Source of the DNA: Algoriphagus machipongonensis
GTDB taxonomy: Bacteria; Bacteroidota; Bacteroidia; Cytophagales; Cyclobacteriaceae
Direction: 5' to 3'
DNA: 64,000 bases
Assembly (NCBI RefSeq): GCF_000166275.1
Contig: NZ_CM001023.1
Span: 124,001 to 188,000, forward strand
The translations under genes were made by a program, and so were the position numbers. Shown here one piece after another: positions 17,719 through 25,612 of the stretch. Position 1 is the first letter of the stretch, and each line of letters starts with the position of its first letter. A model generated the notes under the pieces. It saw nothing but the letters and a program-made list of their open reading frames with translations. It was not told where the DNA came from and did not search any database.

Positions 17719-18867
17719 ATGATTCAATTTAATAAAAATGGGATCTCCAAAATTTGCGTTGTCCTGATCGCGATCCTAGGATTTTCTTTAAAATCCCAAG
17801 CTCAGGAATACTATGTTTACGTCACAGCAGAATCAGAGGATGAGGTAGCATTGATCAAATTTGATGGTGAAAAAGCTTGGGTGGAGGAAACCATTCCTGT
17901 CGGTGTATGGCCGGCAGAAATAGAAGGTCCGCATGGAATCAATATAAGTCCTGATGGAAAATACTGGTATCTATCACTTGCCCATGGCAATCCCTATGGG
18001 ATTTTATATAAGTTTTCTACCGAAACGAATGAGGTTGTAGACACTGTTCAGTTGGGGCTTTTCCCTGCCTCACTCCAAGTTTCTAAGGCCACAGGCCTTT
18101 TGTATTGTGTCAACTTCAACCTTCATGGGGATATGGTACCAAGTACTGTTTCTGTTGTCGATCCCGAGGAGATGATAGAAATTGAGAAAATTGAAACAGG
18201 AGTGATGCCTCATGGGTCCAGGATTTCATCAGACGGACTCTATCACTATTCGGTGGGTATGATGTCTGGAGAACTCTTTGAGATATCCACGGCAAAATTG
18301 AAGGTTACGAGAAAGCTAAATTTGGATGGGAAAGAAGAAGAAATGAAAATGGATGGAATGGATCACAGTACAATGGATCATTCTCAGATGGGACATAGCA
18401 TGATGACAGCATCTCAGCCTATGTACCATAGTGCCACTAAGCCGACTTGGGCTATTCCTCACCCAAATAATGGTAAAGTTTATGTAGCGGGAAATGGATC
18501 GGATGAAGTTTTGGAAGTGGATTTAGAAAAATGGGAAATCACGGACCGTTTCAAAACTGGAAAAGCACCATACAACTGTGATGTGACACCAGATGGAAGA
18601 TATCTTGTCGTTACATACAAGGGAAGTGGGGAGACAGGTATTTGGGATTTAAAAAAGAAAAAAGAACTTCCTAGAGTTAAAAATACCCGAAAAGTAACCC
18701 ATGGTGTATCCATCTCCTCTGACAGTAAATATGCATTTATCTCTGTGGAAGGTATCGGTGGTGAACCAGGAACAATGGATGTTATAGATATTAAAAATGC
18801 AGAAAAGGTGGCCTCAGTAGATATGGGTAAACAAGCAGGAGGTATCATTTTCTGGAAAATGGATTAA
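17719..18867 (+). CDS. Exported YncE-like beta-propeller protein with Met/His-rich loop
   Basis: 382 residues. Signal peptide (LGFSLKSQAQ), then repeated propeller blades of the YncE/YVTN type (EYYVYVTAESEDEVALIKF; GKVYVAGNGSDEVLEVDLE; CDVTPDGRYLVVTYKG). Inserted between blades at about residues 208-230 is a loop dominated by Met, His and Asp (MDGMDHSTMDH, SQMGHSMM). Its MDHS units resemble copper-binding repeats of CopA-type proteins, so periplasmic copper binding is a reasonable inference. Probably co-transcribed with the LVIVD gene. Confidence 0.83.
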   Translation: MIQFNKNGISKICVVLIAILGFSLKSQAQEYYVYVTAESEDEVALIKFDGEKAWVEETIPVGVWPAEIEGPHGINISPDGKYWYLSLAHGNPYGILYKFSTETNEVVDTVQLGLFPASLQVSKATGLLYCVNFNLHGDMVPSTVSVVDPEEMIEIEKIETGVMPHGSRISSDGLYHYSVGMMSGELFEISTAKLKVTRKLNLDGKEEEMKMDGMDHSTMDHSQMGHSMMTASQPMYHSATKPTWAIPHPNNGKVYVAGNGSDEVLEVDLEKWEITDRFKTGKAPYNCDVTPDGRYLVVTYKGSGETGIWDLKKKKELPRVKNTRKVTHGVSISSDSKYAFISVEGIGGEPGTMDVIDIKNAEKVASVDMGKQAGGIIFWKMD

Positions 18868-18936
18868 TAACTTCTAAAGCACTTAAATTCAGCATTATTT
18901 GTGTTTTCCTTGATATAATTCATCTCATAATCGAAA

Positions 18937-19665
18937 ATGCGCAGCCAACTTTTTAATTCTAAAAATAGAAATCCTAATATTAACTATCGAGGAGAAAGTC
19001 CTTCTCGATTGGATAACCTGACGGATGCTGTTTTTGGGATAGCTGTTACACTTTTAATCTTCAATTTATCCAGTCCCAATTCACTGGAGGACTTGATCGT
19101 TTTTACGAAAACACTTCCAGCATTTTTAATTAGCATTGGTTTTCTGATCCTGATCTGGCAGGAACATGTAAGATTTTCTGAGATGTACACGCTGAGAGGA
19201 TCTTGGCTTGTTTTTCTCAATTCGCTTTTTATAGCTTTGATCATATTTTATGTTTACCCGCTACGCTTTTTAACCCTCTTTTTGACCAATTTAATCTTTG
19301 GTACAGACATTTCATTGCAGATTTCAGCTGTAGAAATCCCCGATTTAATGATCTATTATGGCTCCATCGCTTTTGCTCTCTATTTTGTCCTTTTTTGGTT
19401 TTACTTCATTGCTATCAGGAATAAAGAAATACTTGCTTTAAGTAAGTATGAGGAGATGCATACCAACTACCAGCAGATTCGAATTGTGATCATGTTTACG
19501 GTGCCTTTACTATCCATCTTGTTAGTTTGGATATTACGAACCCAGTCAATAGCATGGGCTTCGTTCTTGGGTGGAATGGTCTACGGTTTATATACCCCAG
19601 CAATTTTGGTATGGCTAAAATCTTATAAAAAAGCAGCAAAGCGATCCCTTGATATGGGGAAATAG
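18937..19665 (+). CDS. TMEM175-family (DUF1211) ion channel
   Basis: 242 residues with about six membrane helices. The first helix carries RLDNLTDAVFGIAVTLL (about residues 24-40), which matches the RxxxFSDG-type filter helix of prokaryotic TMEM175 potassium channels, with FSDG altered to LTDA. Bacterial members assemble as tetramers conducting K+. The change at the normally invariant F and S may affect selectivity. It stands between the propeller pair and a small ferredoxin-fold protein, with no clear functional link. Confidence 0.78.
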   Translation: MRSQLFNSKNRNPNINYRGESPSRLDNLTDAVFGIAVTLLIFNLSSPNSLEDLIVFTKTLPAFLISIGFLILIWQEHVRFSEMYTLRGSWLVFLNSLFIALIIFYVYPLRFLTLFLTNLIFGTDISLQISAVEIPDLMIYYGSIAFALYFVLFWFYFIAIRNKEILALSKYEEMHTNYQQIRIVIMFTVPLLSILLVWILRTQSIAWASFLGGMVYGLYTPAILVWLKSYKKAAKRSLDMGK

Positions 19666-19697
19666 CTTTTTGATATTTTAAAAATGGAAAGACACTA

Positions 19698-20000
19698 ATG
19701 GTTTACATTACTCAATTAATATATCTCAAAGCAGGACAAGAAAGCATTTTTCATCAATTTGAAGAGATTGCTATTCCCACTATTAGTAAATATAATGGGG
19801 ATCTACTTTTAAGAATCCGCCCTGATAATGCCTCATTAATAGAGGGCAGTATGGAAAAACCCTATGAAATTCATTTAGTGACATTTAAAACACAGGATGA
19901 TTTTGAAAATTTCAAACATGACGAGGAGCGGAAAAACTTCCTTCACCTGAAAGATGAATCCATTAAAACATCAATCCTTATTCAAGGAAGCAAGCTATAG
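19698..20000 (+). CDS. DUF1330-like dimeric alpha/beta-barrel protein
   Basis: 100 residues. The pattern is strand-helix-strand-strand-helix-strand with YITQLIYLKAGQE at the start, IHLVTFKTQDDFENF in the middle and SILIQGSKL at the end. It fits the dimeric alpha/beta barrel (ferredoxin-like) superfamily, close to DUF1330. No catalytic residue can be named. It lies 32 bp after the channel gene and could share its transcript. Confidence 0.65.
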   Translation: MVYITQLIYLKAGQESIFHQFEEIAIPTISKYNGDLLLRIRPDNASLIEGSMEKPYEIHLVTFKTQDDFENFKHDEERKNFLHLKDESIKTSILIQGSKL

Positions 20001-20072
20001 AAACCTATTCCATGCATGTTACTCCCTGATACTTAAGGAAAATGAATATGTCTAACCCAAAATTTCGAACCT

Positions 20073-21023
20073 ATGAAACGCATAATTTTATTCCTTCTCT
20101 CCTTTCTATTCATACTCCGAGTTTCGGCTCAAATGGAAGTACGAACAGCTATAGAAATGGGTCCAGATCACTATCCTCAGGAGGGTGTTCCAAAAGGTGA
20201 ATTTCTTGGACCTTTTGATTTTCACAGTAAAATAATTGAAGGGACCGTTCGACAATATTGGCTTTTTATCCCAGCTCAATATGAACCAAGCAAACCTGCA
20301 AGTCTTTTGGTTTTTCAAGATGGATATCGAGCTACCAACCCTAATGGGTCTATACGCGCTCCTCAGGTTCTGGAAAACCTGATTGCAAAGGGAGAAATAC
20401 CCGTAACTATTGGCATTTTTATTTCTCCTGGCAATCTCTCTGAGACTTACCCAACAAATCTTGGTTCGAGCAATCCTAACAATAGAGCAGCTGAATATGA
20501 TGCCATGGATGACAGGTACGCAAGGTTTATTATTGAAGAAATGTTACCCACAGTCAGCAAAGATTATAATCTAACATCTGACCCCGAACAAAGAGCAATC
20601 GGAGGAACAAGTAGTGGGGCGATAGCAGCATTTACCGTGGCTTGGCATTATCCTGACTATTTCCGCAAAGTTTATAGTGGCATAGGAAGCTATGTTTCTA
20701 TTGGTTTTAGACCCAATGAAACTCCAGTTAAACTCGGTGGACAAGACTATCCTGCCTTAATTCGAAGAGAGAAAATCCGTCCCATTCGAATTTTCATTCA
20801 GGATGGTACCAATGACCTCAGTAATGAGTGGGGAAATTGGTTTTTAGCGAATCAACAGATGGTCTCAGCTTTTGAATATGCCAATCAAAATGCAGACAAA
20901 AACAATTTGTCTAATCCTAGGTATGAATTTACTTATGTTTGGACGGATGGTGAGCATAGCGATAAGCACCCTGGGGCATTATTGCCTGAGGGGCTTAAAT
21001 GGTTATGGAAATCCGATAAGTAA
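20073..21023 (+). CDS. Exported esterase of the Fes/CE1 alpha/beta-hydrolase type
   Basis: 316 residues with a signal peptide ending in RVSAQ. Alpha/beta-hydrolase fold as in enterochelin esterase and carbohydrate esterase family 1. The nucleophile Ser is in GGTSSGA (about residue 178), the acid probably in IQDGTNDLSN and the His in GEHSDKH near the C-terminus. PASLLVFQDG and FRKVYSGIGSY are typical. The periplasmic location makes a role in releasing acyl or feruloyl groups from carbohydrates, or in siderophore processing, plausible. A GH28 enzyme lies nearby, but the substrate is not determined. Confidence 0.85.
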   Translation: MKRIILFLLSFLFILRVSAQMEVRTAIEMGPDHYPQEGVPKGEFLGPFDFHSKIIEGTVRQYWLFIPAQYEPSKPASLLVFQDGYRATNPNGSIRAPQVLENLIAKGEIPVTIGIFISPGNLSETYPTNLGSSNPNNRAAEYDAMDDRYARFIIEEMLPTVSKDYNLTSDPEQRAIGGTSSGAIAAFTVAWHYPDYFRKVYSGIGSYVSIGFRPNETPVKLGGQDYPALIRREKIRPIRIFIQDGTNDLSNEWGNWFLANQQMVSAFEYANQNADKNNLSNPRYEFTYVWTDGEHSDKHPGALLPEGLKWLWKSDK

Positions 21024-21053
21024 GGATTTAAAATATTCCTTGACCTTACAGTA

Positions 21054-21365
21054 TTAGTTGGGAATATCTACTAAATCCGCTTTTTCAAAGTCTAACTCCA
21101 TACAATCTTCCACAAAATCCGGCCAATAAATCTTAAAAAATAGGGCATGATGTGGATTTTGATGGAATGTTTGAAAGGCTTCTTGATTTTCAAATTCAAT
21201 GTTCAAACCATAATCAAACTCATTTTTTTGACTTATCTGTTTTAGTATGGTAAAATTTTCTACCCCAGAAATGGTAGAAAGTTTAGCAAGCGCATTAAAG
21301 AATGTATGCTCTTCAGGCGATCCTATTGGATACTTCAACCTAAAAAATAAGCTGTGTGTAATCAT
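21054..21365 (-). CDS. Dabb-family (stress-responsive A/B barrel) protein
   Basis: 103 residues from the ATG at 21365. The start was chosen because family members begin with a strand such as MITHSLFFRLK; the longer reading adds an unlikely N-terminus. Other family features are the NFTILKQIS strand, YGLNIEFENQEAFQTF and the FHQNPHHALF helix corresponding to the usual Y-x-x-HPxH motif. These dimeric barrels are cytosolic and of uncertain function. Convergent with the esterase gene. Confidence 0.8.
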   Translation of the reverse strand: MITHSLFFRLKYPIGSPEEHTFFNALAKLSTISGVENFTILKQISQKNEFDYGLNIEFENQEAFQTFHQNPHHALFFKIYWPDFVEDCMELDFEKADLVDIPN

Positions 21366-21705
21366 GGCGTTAAAGTTAGAGTCAGAAAAAAGTTTACTGA
21401 AAAAGTAACCCAAAGGTTTACTTTATGTTATAAAAGGAAAAGCCAATTTTGTCATTTAGATGAAATAAAGATAAAAGCTCATCCTTAAAGAAAATCACAT
21501 CTAATAAAATTTCATTACCTCTAAAAATAATAATCTTTCGTCTATTTACCACAAACAATTTCTGGTTTTCAAGAAAACCGAAGTAAAAGAGCTCTAAATA
21601 ACCTGTTATATAAAAAGGACAGGATAGGACAGTTGGCCTTTCTATTTTTGGTAATTTACCATGATCAACTAATTGTTCCCTTTTGGAAATAAAGGACTGA
21701 TTTAT
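21366..21705. other. 340-bp AT-rich intergenic region upstream of the GH28 gene
   Basis: No gene found. The only clear structure is the inverted repeat GGTTTTC (21564-21570), AA, GAAAACC (21573-21579), about 125 bp before the GH28 start. It could be a regulator-binding site for either divergent gene. No convincing -7 element was identified. Confidence 0.35.
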
Positions 21706-23040
21706 ATGCTTAAACTCAAAAAACCTATTTGCTTCTTTCTATTTATTGCCGTCTTCTCTTTGACTAATAAGATGGCCTTTAGCCAAGACCTCTGGCCAGA
21801 TGGCACAGAAATATCCCCTTGGTTTCATGATTATACCAAAGTGAAATTAGAGGATTTAGGAAAGCAATATGTAATCACCCAACATGGAGTATTTGCGGAT
21901 AGTACTCTTTTACAAACCCAAAAAATTCAGCGAATTATTGATGAAGCAAGTCTAAAAGGCGGAGGTGTCATCATCATTCCCAAAGGAACATTTTTGAGCG
22001 GAGCACTTTTTTTTAAACCCAATACGCATCTTTATTTAGAAGAAGGGTCCGTTTTAAAAGGTTCCGATGATATTTCTAATTATCCCAAAATCCCATCGAG
22101 GATGGAAGGACAAAATCTGGACTATTTTGCTGCATTAGTAAATGCTTACGGTGTGAATGGCTTTACTATTTCTGGAAAAGGTACCATCAATGGGAATGGG
22201 CTGAAATTTTGGGAGGCGTTTTGGCAGCGAAGAAAAGAGGATCCAAATTGTACAAATTTGGAGGTTTCGCGTCCCAGATTGGTATTTATCTGGAAAAGTA
22301 ATGATGTACAACTTCAGGATGTAAAATTGATTAATGCTGGATTTTGGAGCAGCCATTATTATCAAAGCAAAAACATAAAAATCCTTGACCTAACAATCAC
22401 TTCCCCACACGAACCTGTAAAAGCTCCAAGTACGGATGCTATAGATCTAGATGTGGTTTCCAATGTTTTGATAAAAGGCTGTTATTTAGCCGTGAATGAC
22501 GATGCCATAGCGCTAAAAGGTGGTAAAGGTCCTTGGGCTGATGAAGACCCCAACAATGGAGAGAATACGCATATTTTAATTGAAGACAGTGAATTTGGCT
22601 TTTGCCATTCTGCTTTGACGAATGGTAGCGAATCTATTCACAATAAAAATGTGATCATGAGAAATGTCAAGGTCCAAGATGCAGTTCGACTTCTATGGCT
22701 TAAAATGCGCCCGGATACTCCTCAAAATTATGAATATATCACGGTAGAAAATATCACTGGCCAAGCCAGAAGTTTTATCTATGTAAAACCATGGACACAG
22801 TTTTTTGACCTAAAGGGAAGGGAAGAGGTCCCTATTTCCTACTCAAACCATATCACAATGAAAAATATCGATTTGGAGTGCAAGATATTTTTTGACGTGG
22901 CTATCACCGAACACGACAGAGTATCCAATTTCAAATTTGAAAACTTAACAATTCAGGCCGAGGACCCCAGTTTTGATGCAGGATTTGTTGATGGATTCGA
23001 ACTTAAAAACGTAAAAGTAAACGGAAAGCTTATTGAATAG
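21706..23040 (+). CDS. Exported glycoside hydrolase family 28 (polygalacturonase-like)
   Basis: 444 residues from the ATG at 21706; an in-frame TTG lies upstream. The signal peptide ends near MAFSQ. Right-handed beta-helix protein with GH28 motifs in order: STDAIDLD (about 243, usually NTDGIDI), NDDAIALK (about 264, with the catalytic Asp pair), CHSALTNGSE (about 300, usually GHGxSIGS) and LWLKMRPD (about 330, in place of RIK). The catalytic acids and the His are kept while surrounding residues differ, which suggests a substrate other than plain homogalacturonan, such as rhamnogalacturonan or another uronan. It is not in a PUL: no SusC/SusD pair is adjacent. Confidence 0.88.
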   Translation: MLKLKKPICFFLFIAVFSLTNKMAFSQDLWPDGTEISPWFHDYTKVKLEDLGKQYVITQHGVFADSTLLQTQKIQRIIDEASLKGGGVIIIPKGTFLSGALFFKPNTHLYLEEGSVLKGSDDISNYPKIPSRMEGQNLDYFAALVNAYGVNGFTISGKGTINGNGLKFWEAFWQRRKEDPNCTNLEVSRPRLVFIWKSNDVQLQDVKLINAGFWSSHYYQSKNIKILDLTITSPHEPVKAPSTDAIDLDVVSNVLIKGCYLAVNDDAIALKGGKGPWADEDPNNGENTHILIEDSEFGFCHSALTNGSESIHNKNVIMRNVKVQDAVRLLWLKMRPDTPQNYEYITVENITGQARSFIYVKPWTQFFDLKGREEVPISYSNHITMKNIDLECKIFFDVAITEHDRVSNFKFENLTIQAEDPSFDAGFVDGFELKNVKVNGKLIE

Positions 23041-23052
23041 ACTTTTCTTTAT

Positions 23053-24096
23053 TTACTTGTAATAAAGGAGGTTGTGGATAAATTTCATCTTTTCGATTAC
23101 CAGTGGACTTACTACAAATGGGTAGGCATCTGGAGTACCCATGGACCGGTTAAGACTATTAATCGCAAATGATAAAGGTGCCCAGCTGTTAAAAATCTTC
23201 TGAAAATCCTGTTCTTCATATGGGTCAAATCCGAAAGACCCTTTGACACTTTTTTCCTGGACTTTTGGATCTACTGAAAACCCAAAATAATAAGCAGTTT
23301 CGGCCATGTCCATGATATGTAGGTAATGAGCCCAAGTCTCCGCCCAATCTTCCCATGGATGAGAAGTAGCATATTCACTGATAAAACTTTCCTGCCAATT
23401 CATCGCTGTATTTCCTTGGTAATAATCATTGAGAGACTGCTGATAGTCTTTACGTTCATCACCAAACAGATTTCTAAAATTCTTCAGTTTTTCAAAGTCA
23501 TTAGCGACCAGTCGATCCCAAAAATAATGACCCACTTCATGACGAAAATGCCCTATTACCGTTCGGTAAGGCTCAGAAAGCTGTTTGCGCATTTGCTCAC
23601 GTTTGACAGGGTCTGCCTCAGAAAGCAAGATGGTAATCACACCATCTGCATGGCCAGTCATTTTATTGACCTGATTTCCATGTTTGGCTACAAAATCAAA
23701 GCATAACCCATTGACATCATCCATTTTAGAATGAAGAACTAAGCCTAAACGATCCAGTTGATACACCAGACGATGCTTGGAAACTTCTAATCTCTGCCAT
23801 TTATTAAAATTCTCATGATCAGAAAGGTCTGGAATCATCCGATTGAGTTTACAGGCATGGCAAAAACCATCAGAGTTTTCACCTTTAATCAACCAGTTAC
23901 AAACTCCATACTGATGATTTTTACAGAACTTAAATTCCGTATGATCACGATCTGAGGTCAGGGAATCCCTTTTTTGGTCAAATGTTTTTAGTTTAAATTC
24001 CTCAGGAGCATAGCCAATCAAATGGCCACAATTCCCGCAACTCTGATTCTCAAAATAAAGAGGTTGCTCACAGTTTCCACATTCAAAAATCTTCAT
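23053..24096 (-). CDS. Putative zinc-binding metallopeptidase with N-terminal zinc ribbon
   Basis: 347 residues from the ATG at 24096. The N-terminus carries paired CxxC knuckles (FECGNCEQPLYF, SCGNCGHLIGY) and further Cys/His (FCKNHQYGVCNW, FCHACKLNRMIPDL). The middle has the zincin motif HEVGH (about 184-188) with a following Glu-rich WEDWAETWAHYLH segment. This is the architecture of the putative zinc-binding metallopeptidase family (Peptidase_Mx type). It lacks a signal peptide, so it is probably cytosolic; the substrate is unknown. Stands alone between GH28 (convergent) and aqpZ (divergent). Confidence 0.86.
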   Translation of the reverse strand: MKIFECGNCEQPLYFENQSCGNCGHLIGYAPEEFKLKTFDQKRDSLTSDRDHTEFKFCKNHQYGVCNWLIKGENSDGFCHACKLNRMIPDLSDHENFNKWQRLEVSKHRLVYQLDRLGLVLHSKMDDVNGLCFDFVAKHGNQVNKMTGHADGVITILLSEADPVKREQMRKQLSEPYRTVIGHFRHEVGHYFWDRLVANDFEKLKNFRNLFGDERKDYQQSLNDYYQGNTAMNWQESFISEYATSHPWEDWAETWAHYLHIMDMAETAYYFGFSVDPKVQEKSVKGSFGFDPYEEQDFQKIFNSWAPLSFAINSLNRSMGTPDAYPFVVSPLVIEKMKFIHNLLYYK

Positions 24097-24342
24097 AATC
24101 AAGGCATTATTTCAAAGAATAGATACAAAAGGTATGCAATAAAAGGACATGATTTCTCACATAGGGTTAACTAAAAACATACTTCCAAAAAGTCTGGGGA
24201 TTTCAAAAGCTGGTCCATCAAATAAACTTTGGCATTCGAAAAATTATTAAAATTTTAAGTGCTTATCATTCAATGTTTTACAGATTTTCAAAATTAAATT
24301 TTTAAATTCCTTTTATGATAAACCATTTAACCCATTTTTCAG

Positions 24343-25026
24343 ATGAAAAAACTTGTTGCAGAATTTATTGGAACCCTATGGCTGGTCCTAGGGGGATGTG
24401 GTAGTGCCGTTTTGGCGGCTGGTTTCCCCGAATTGGGAATTGGATTTGTAGGCGTGGCATTCGCATTTGGATTGACAGTTTTAACCATGGCCTATGCAAT
24501 CGGACACATTTCGGGCTGTCACTTAAACCCGGCAGTAACGCTTGGCCTTTGGGCAGGAGGAAGGTTTGAAAGCAAAGAAGTAGTAGGCTATATCATCGCA
24601 CAGGTGCTGGGAGGTATCGCAGGAGCTGCTATTTTATATATCATTGCCACAGGAAAAGCTGGGGTGGATATTGGTGGTTTTGCTTCCAATGGTTATGGAG
24701 AAGCATCTCCGGGAGGATATGGTCTCGTATCCGCATTAACAACGGAAGTGGTCATGACTTTTATGTTTTTGATTATCATTTTAGGATCAACACATTCCAA
24801 AGCACCCGCAGGTTTTGCAGGAATTGCCATCGGACTTGGCTTAGTATTAATCCACTTGATAAGCATTCCTGTGACCAATACTTCTGTTAATCCAGCAAGA
24901 AGTACCTCACAGGCGATTTTCGCTGGAGGCATCTATTTACAACAGTTATGGCTTTTTTGGATAGCACCTATTATAGGCGCAGTTTTGGCAGGGATTTTAT
25001 ACAAATTTTTATCTCCCACAGAATGA
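24343..25026 (+). CDS. aqpZ: Aquaporin Z
   Basis: 227 residues, six membrane helices and two half-helices with NPA motifs in [11 protein letters not shown] (about 61) and NTSVNPARS (about 184). [16 protein letters not shown] and [11 protein letters not shown] are AqpZ-specific, and the arginine of the selectivity filter follows the second NPA. Function: rapid water flux across the inner membrane in osmotic adaptation. Preceded by a 246-bp intergenic region likely containing its promoter. Confidence 0.96.
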   Translation: MKKLVAEFIGTLWLVLGGCGSAVLAAGFPELGIGFVGVAFAFGLTVLTMAYAIGHISGCHLNPAVTLGLWAGGRFESKEVVGYIIAQVLGGIAGAAILYIIATGKAGVDIGGFASNGYGEASPGGYGLVSALTTEVVMTFMFLIIILGSTHSKAPAGFAGIAIGLGLVLIHLISIPVTNTSVNPARSTSQAIFAGGIYLQQLWLFWIAPIIGAVLAGILYKFLSPTE

Positions 25027-25090
25027 ATTTCCAAAAAAAATTAAATCTTTGCTATTAGAAATATTTTAATGTCACTTAACCTTTATTAAA

Positions 25091-25543
25091 ATGAAATATA
25101 TTAAGATTTTATTTCTGGTTGCATTTTTTGGCTGTGCAGCTAGTTTAGAAAGTAATGCACAAGAATTAGGTATCAGATTTGGTCAATTTGGTGGTAACAA
25201 TGTAGCCGTTGATGCTGTTTTTTCAGTAGGCCAGTTTAGTAGAGTTCATGCTGACGTGAGTTTCGGTGATGGAGTAGGAGTTGATGCTCTATGGGACTTT
25301 ATTTATAGACCGGTTGGCTCAAGTGACTTTAATTGGTATGTTGGAGCAGGTCCATCTATAATTATAAATGATCCATTCTCTTTGGCAGCAGCTGGCGAAA
25401 TAGGGATTGAATACGCATTTGCTGATGTACCAATAGTGATTGGTGCAGATTGGAGACCTACTTTCCGTATTGTGGAAAACACCGATTTTTTTGCAGATGT
25501 ATTTGGACTCAACGTACGATGGAGATTTGGAAAAGTAGAGTAA
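25091..25543 (+). CDS. Small exported beta-barrel-like protein
   Basis: 150 residues. The signal peptide ends near ESNAQ. The mature part alternates short glycine-rich amphipathic strands (FNWYVGAGPSIII; GEIGIEYAFADVPIVIGADWRPTFRI) and ends with an aromatic-containing terminal strand (LNVRWRF). That pattern suggests a small outer-membrane beta barrel. Family not recognised. It lies 64 bp after aqpZ and before a terminator, so it may be in the same transcript. Confidence 0.68.
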   Translation: MKYIKILFLVAFFGCAASLESNAQELGIRFGQFGGNNVAVDAVFSVGQFSRVHADVSFGDGVGVDALWDFIYRPVGSSDFNWYVGAGPSIIINDPFSLAAAGEIGIEYAFADVPIVIGADWRPTFRIVENTDFFADVFGLNVRWRFGKVE

Positions 25544-25560
25544 GATCTACTTCTAAACAT

Positions 25561-25597
25561 AAAAAAGCCGTTTCTACTCAAGAAACGGCTTTTTTTA
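25561..25597. terminator. Bidirectional terminator
   Basis: GCCGTTTC (25567-25574), loop TACTCAA, GAAACGGC (25582-25589), A-run before and T-run after. It separates the beta-barrel gene from the converging TonB-dependent receptor gene. Confidence 0.9.
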
Positions 25598-25612
25598 TGA
25601 GCAATAATTAGT

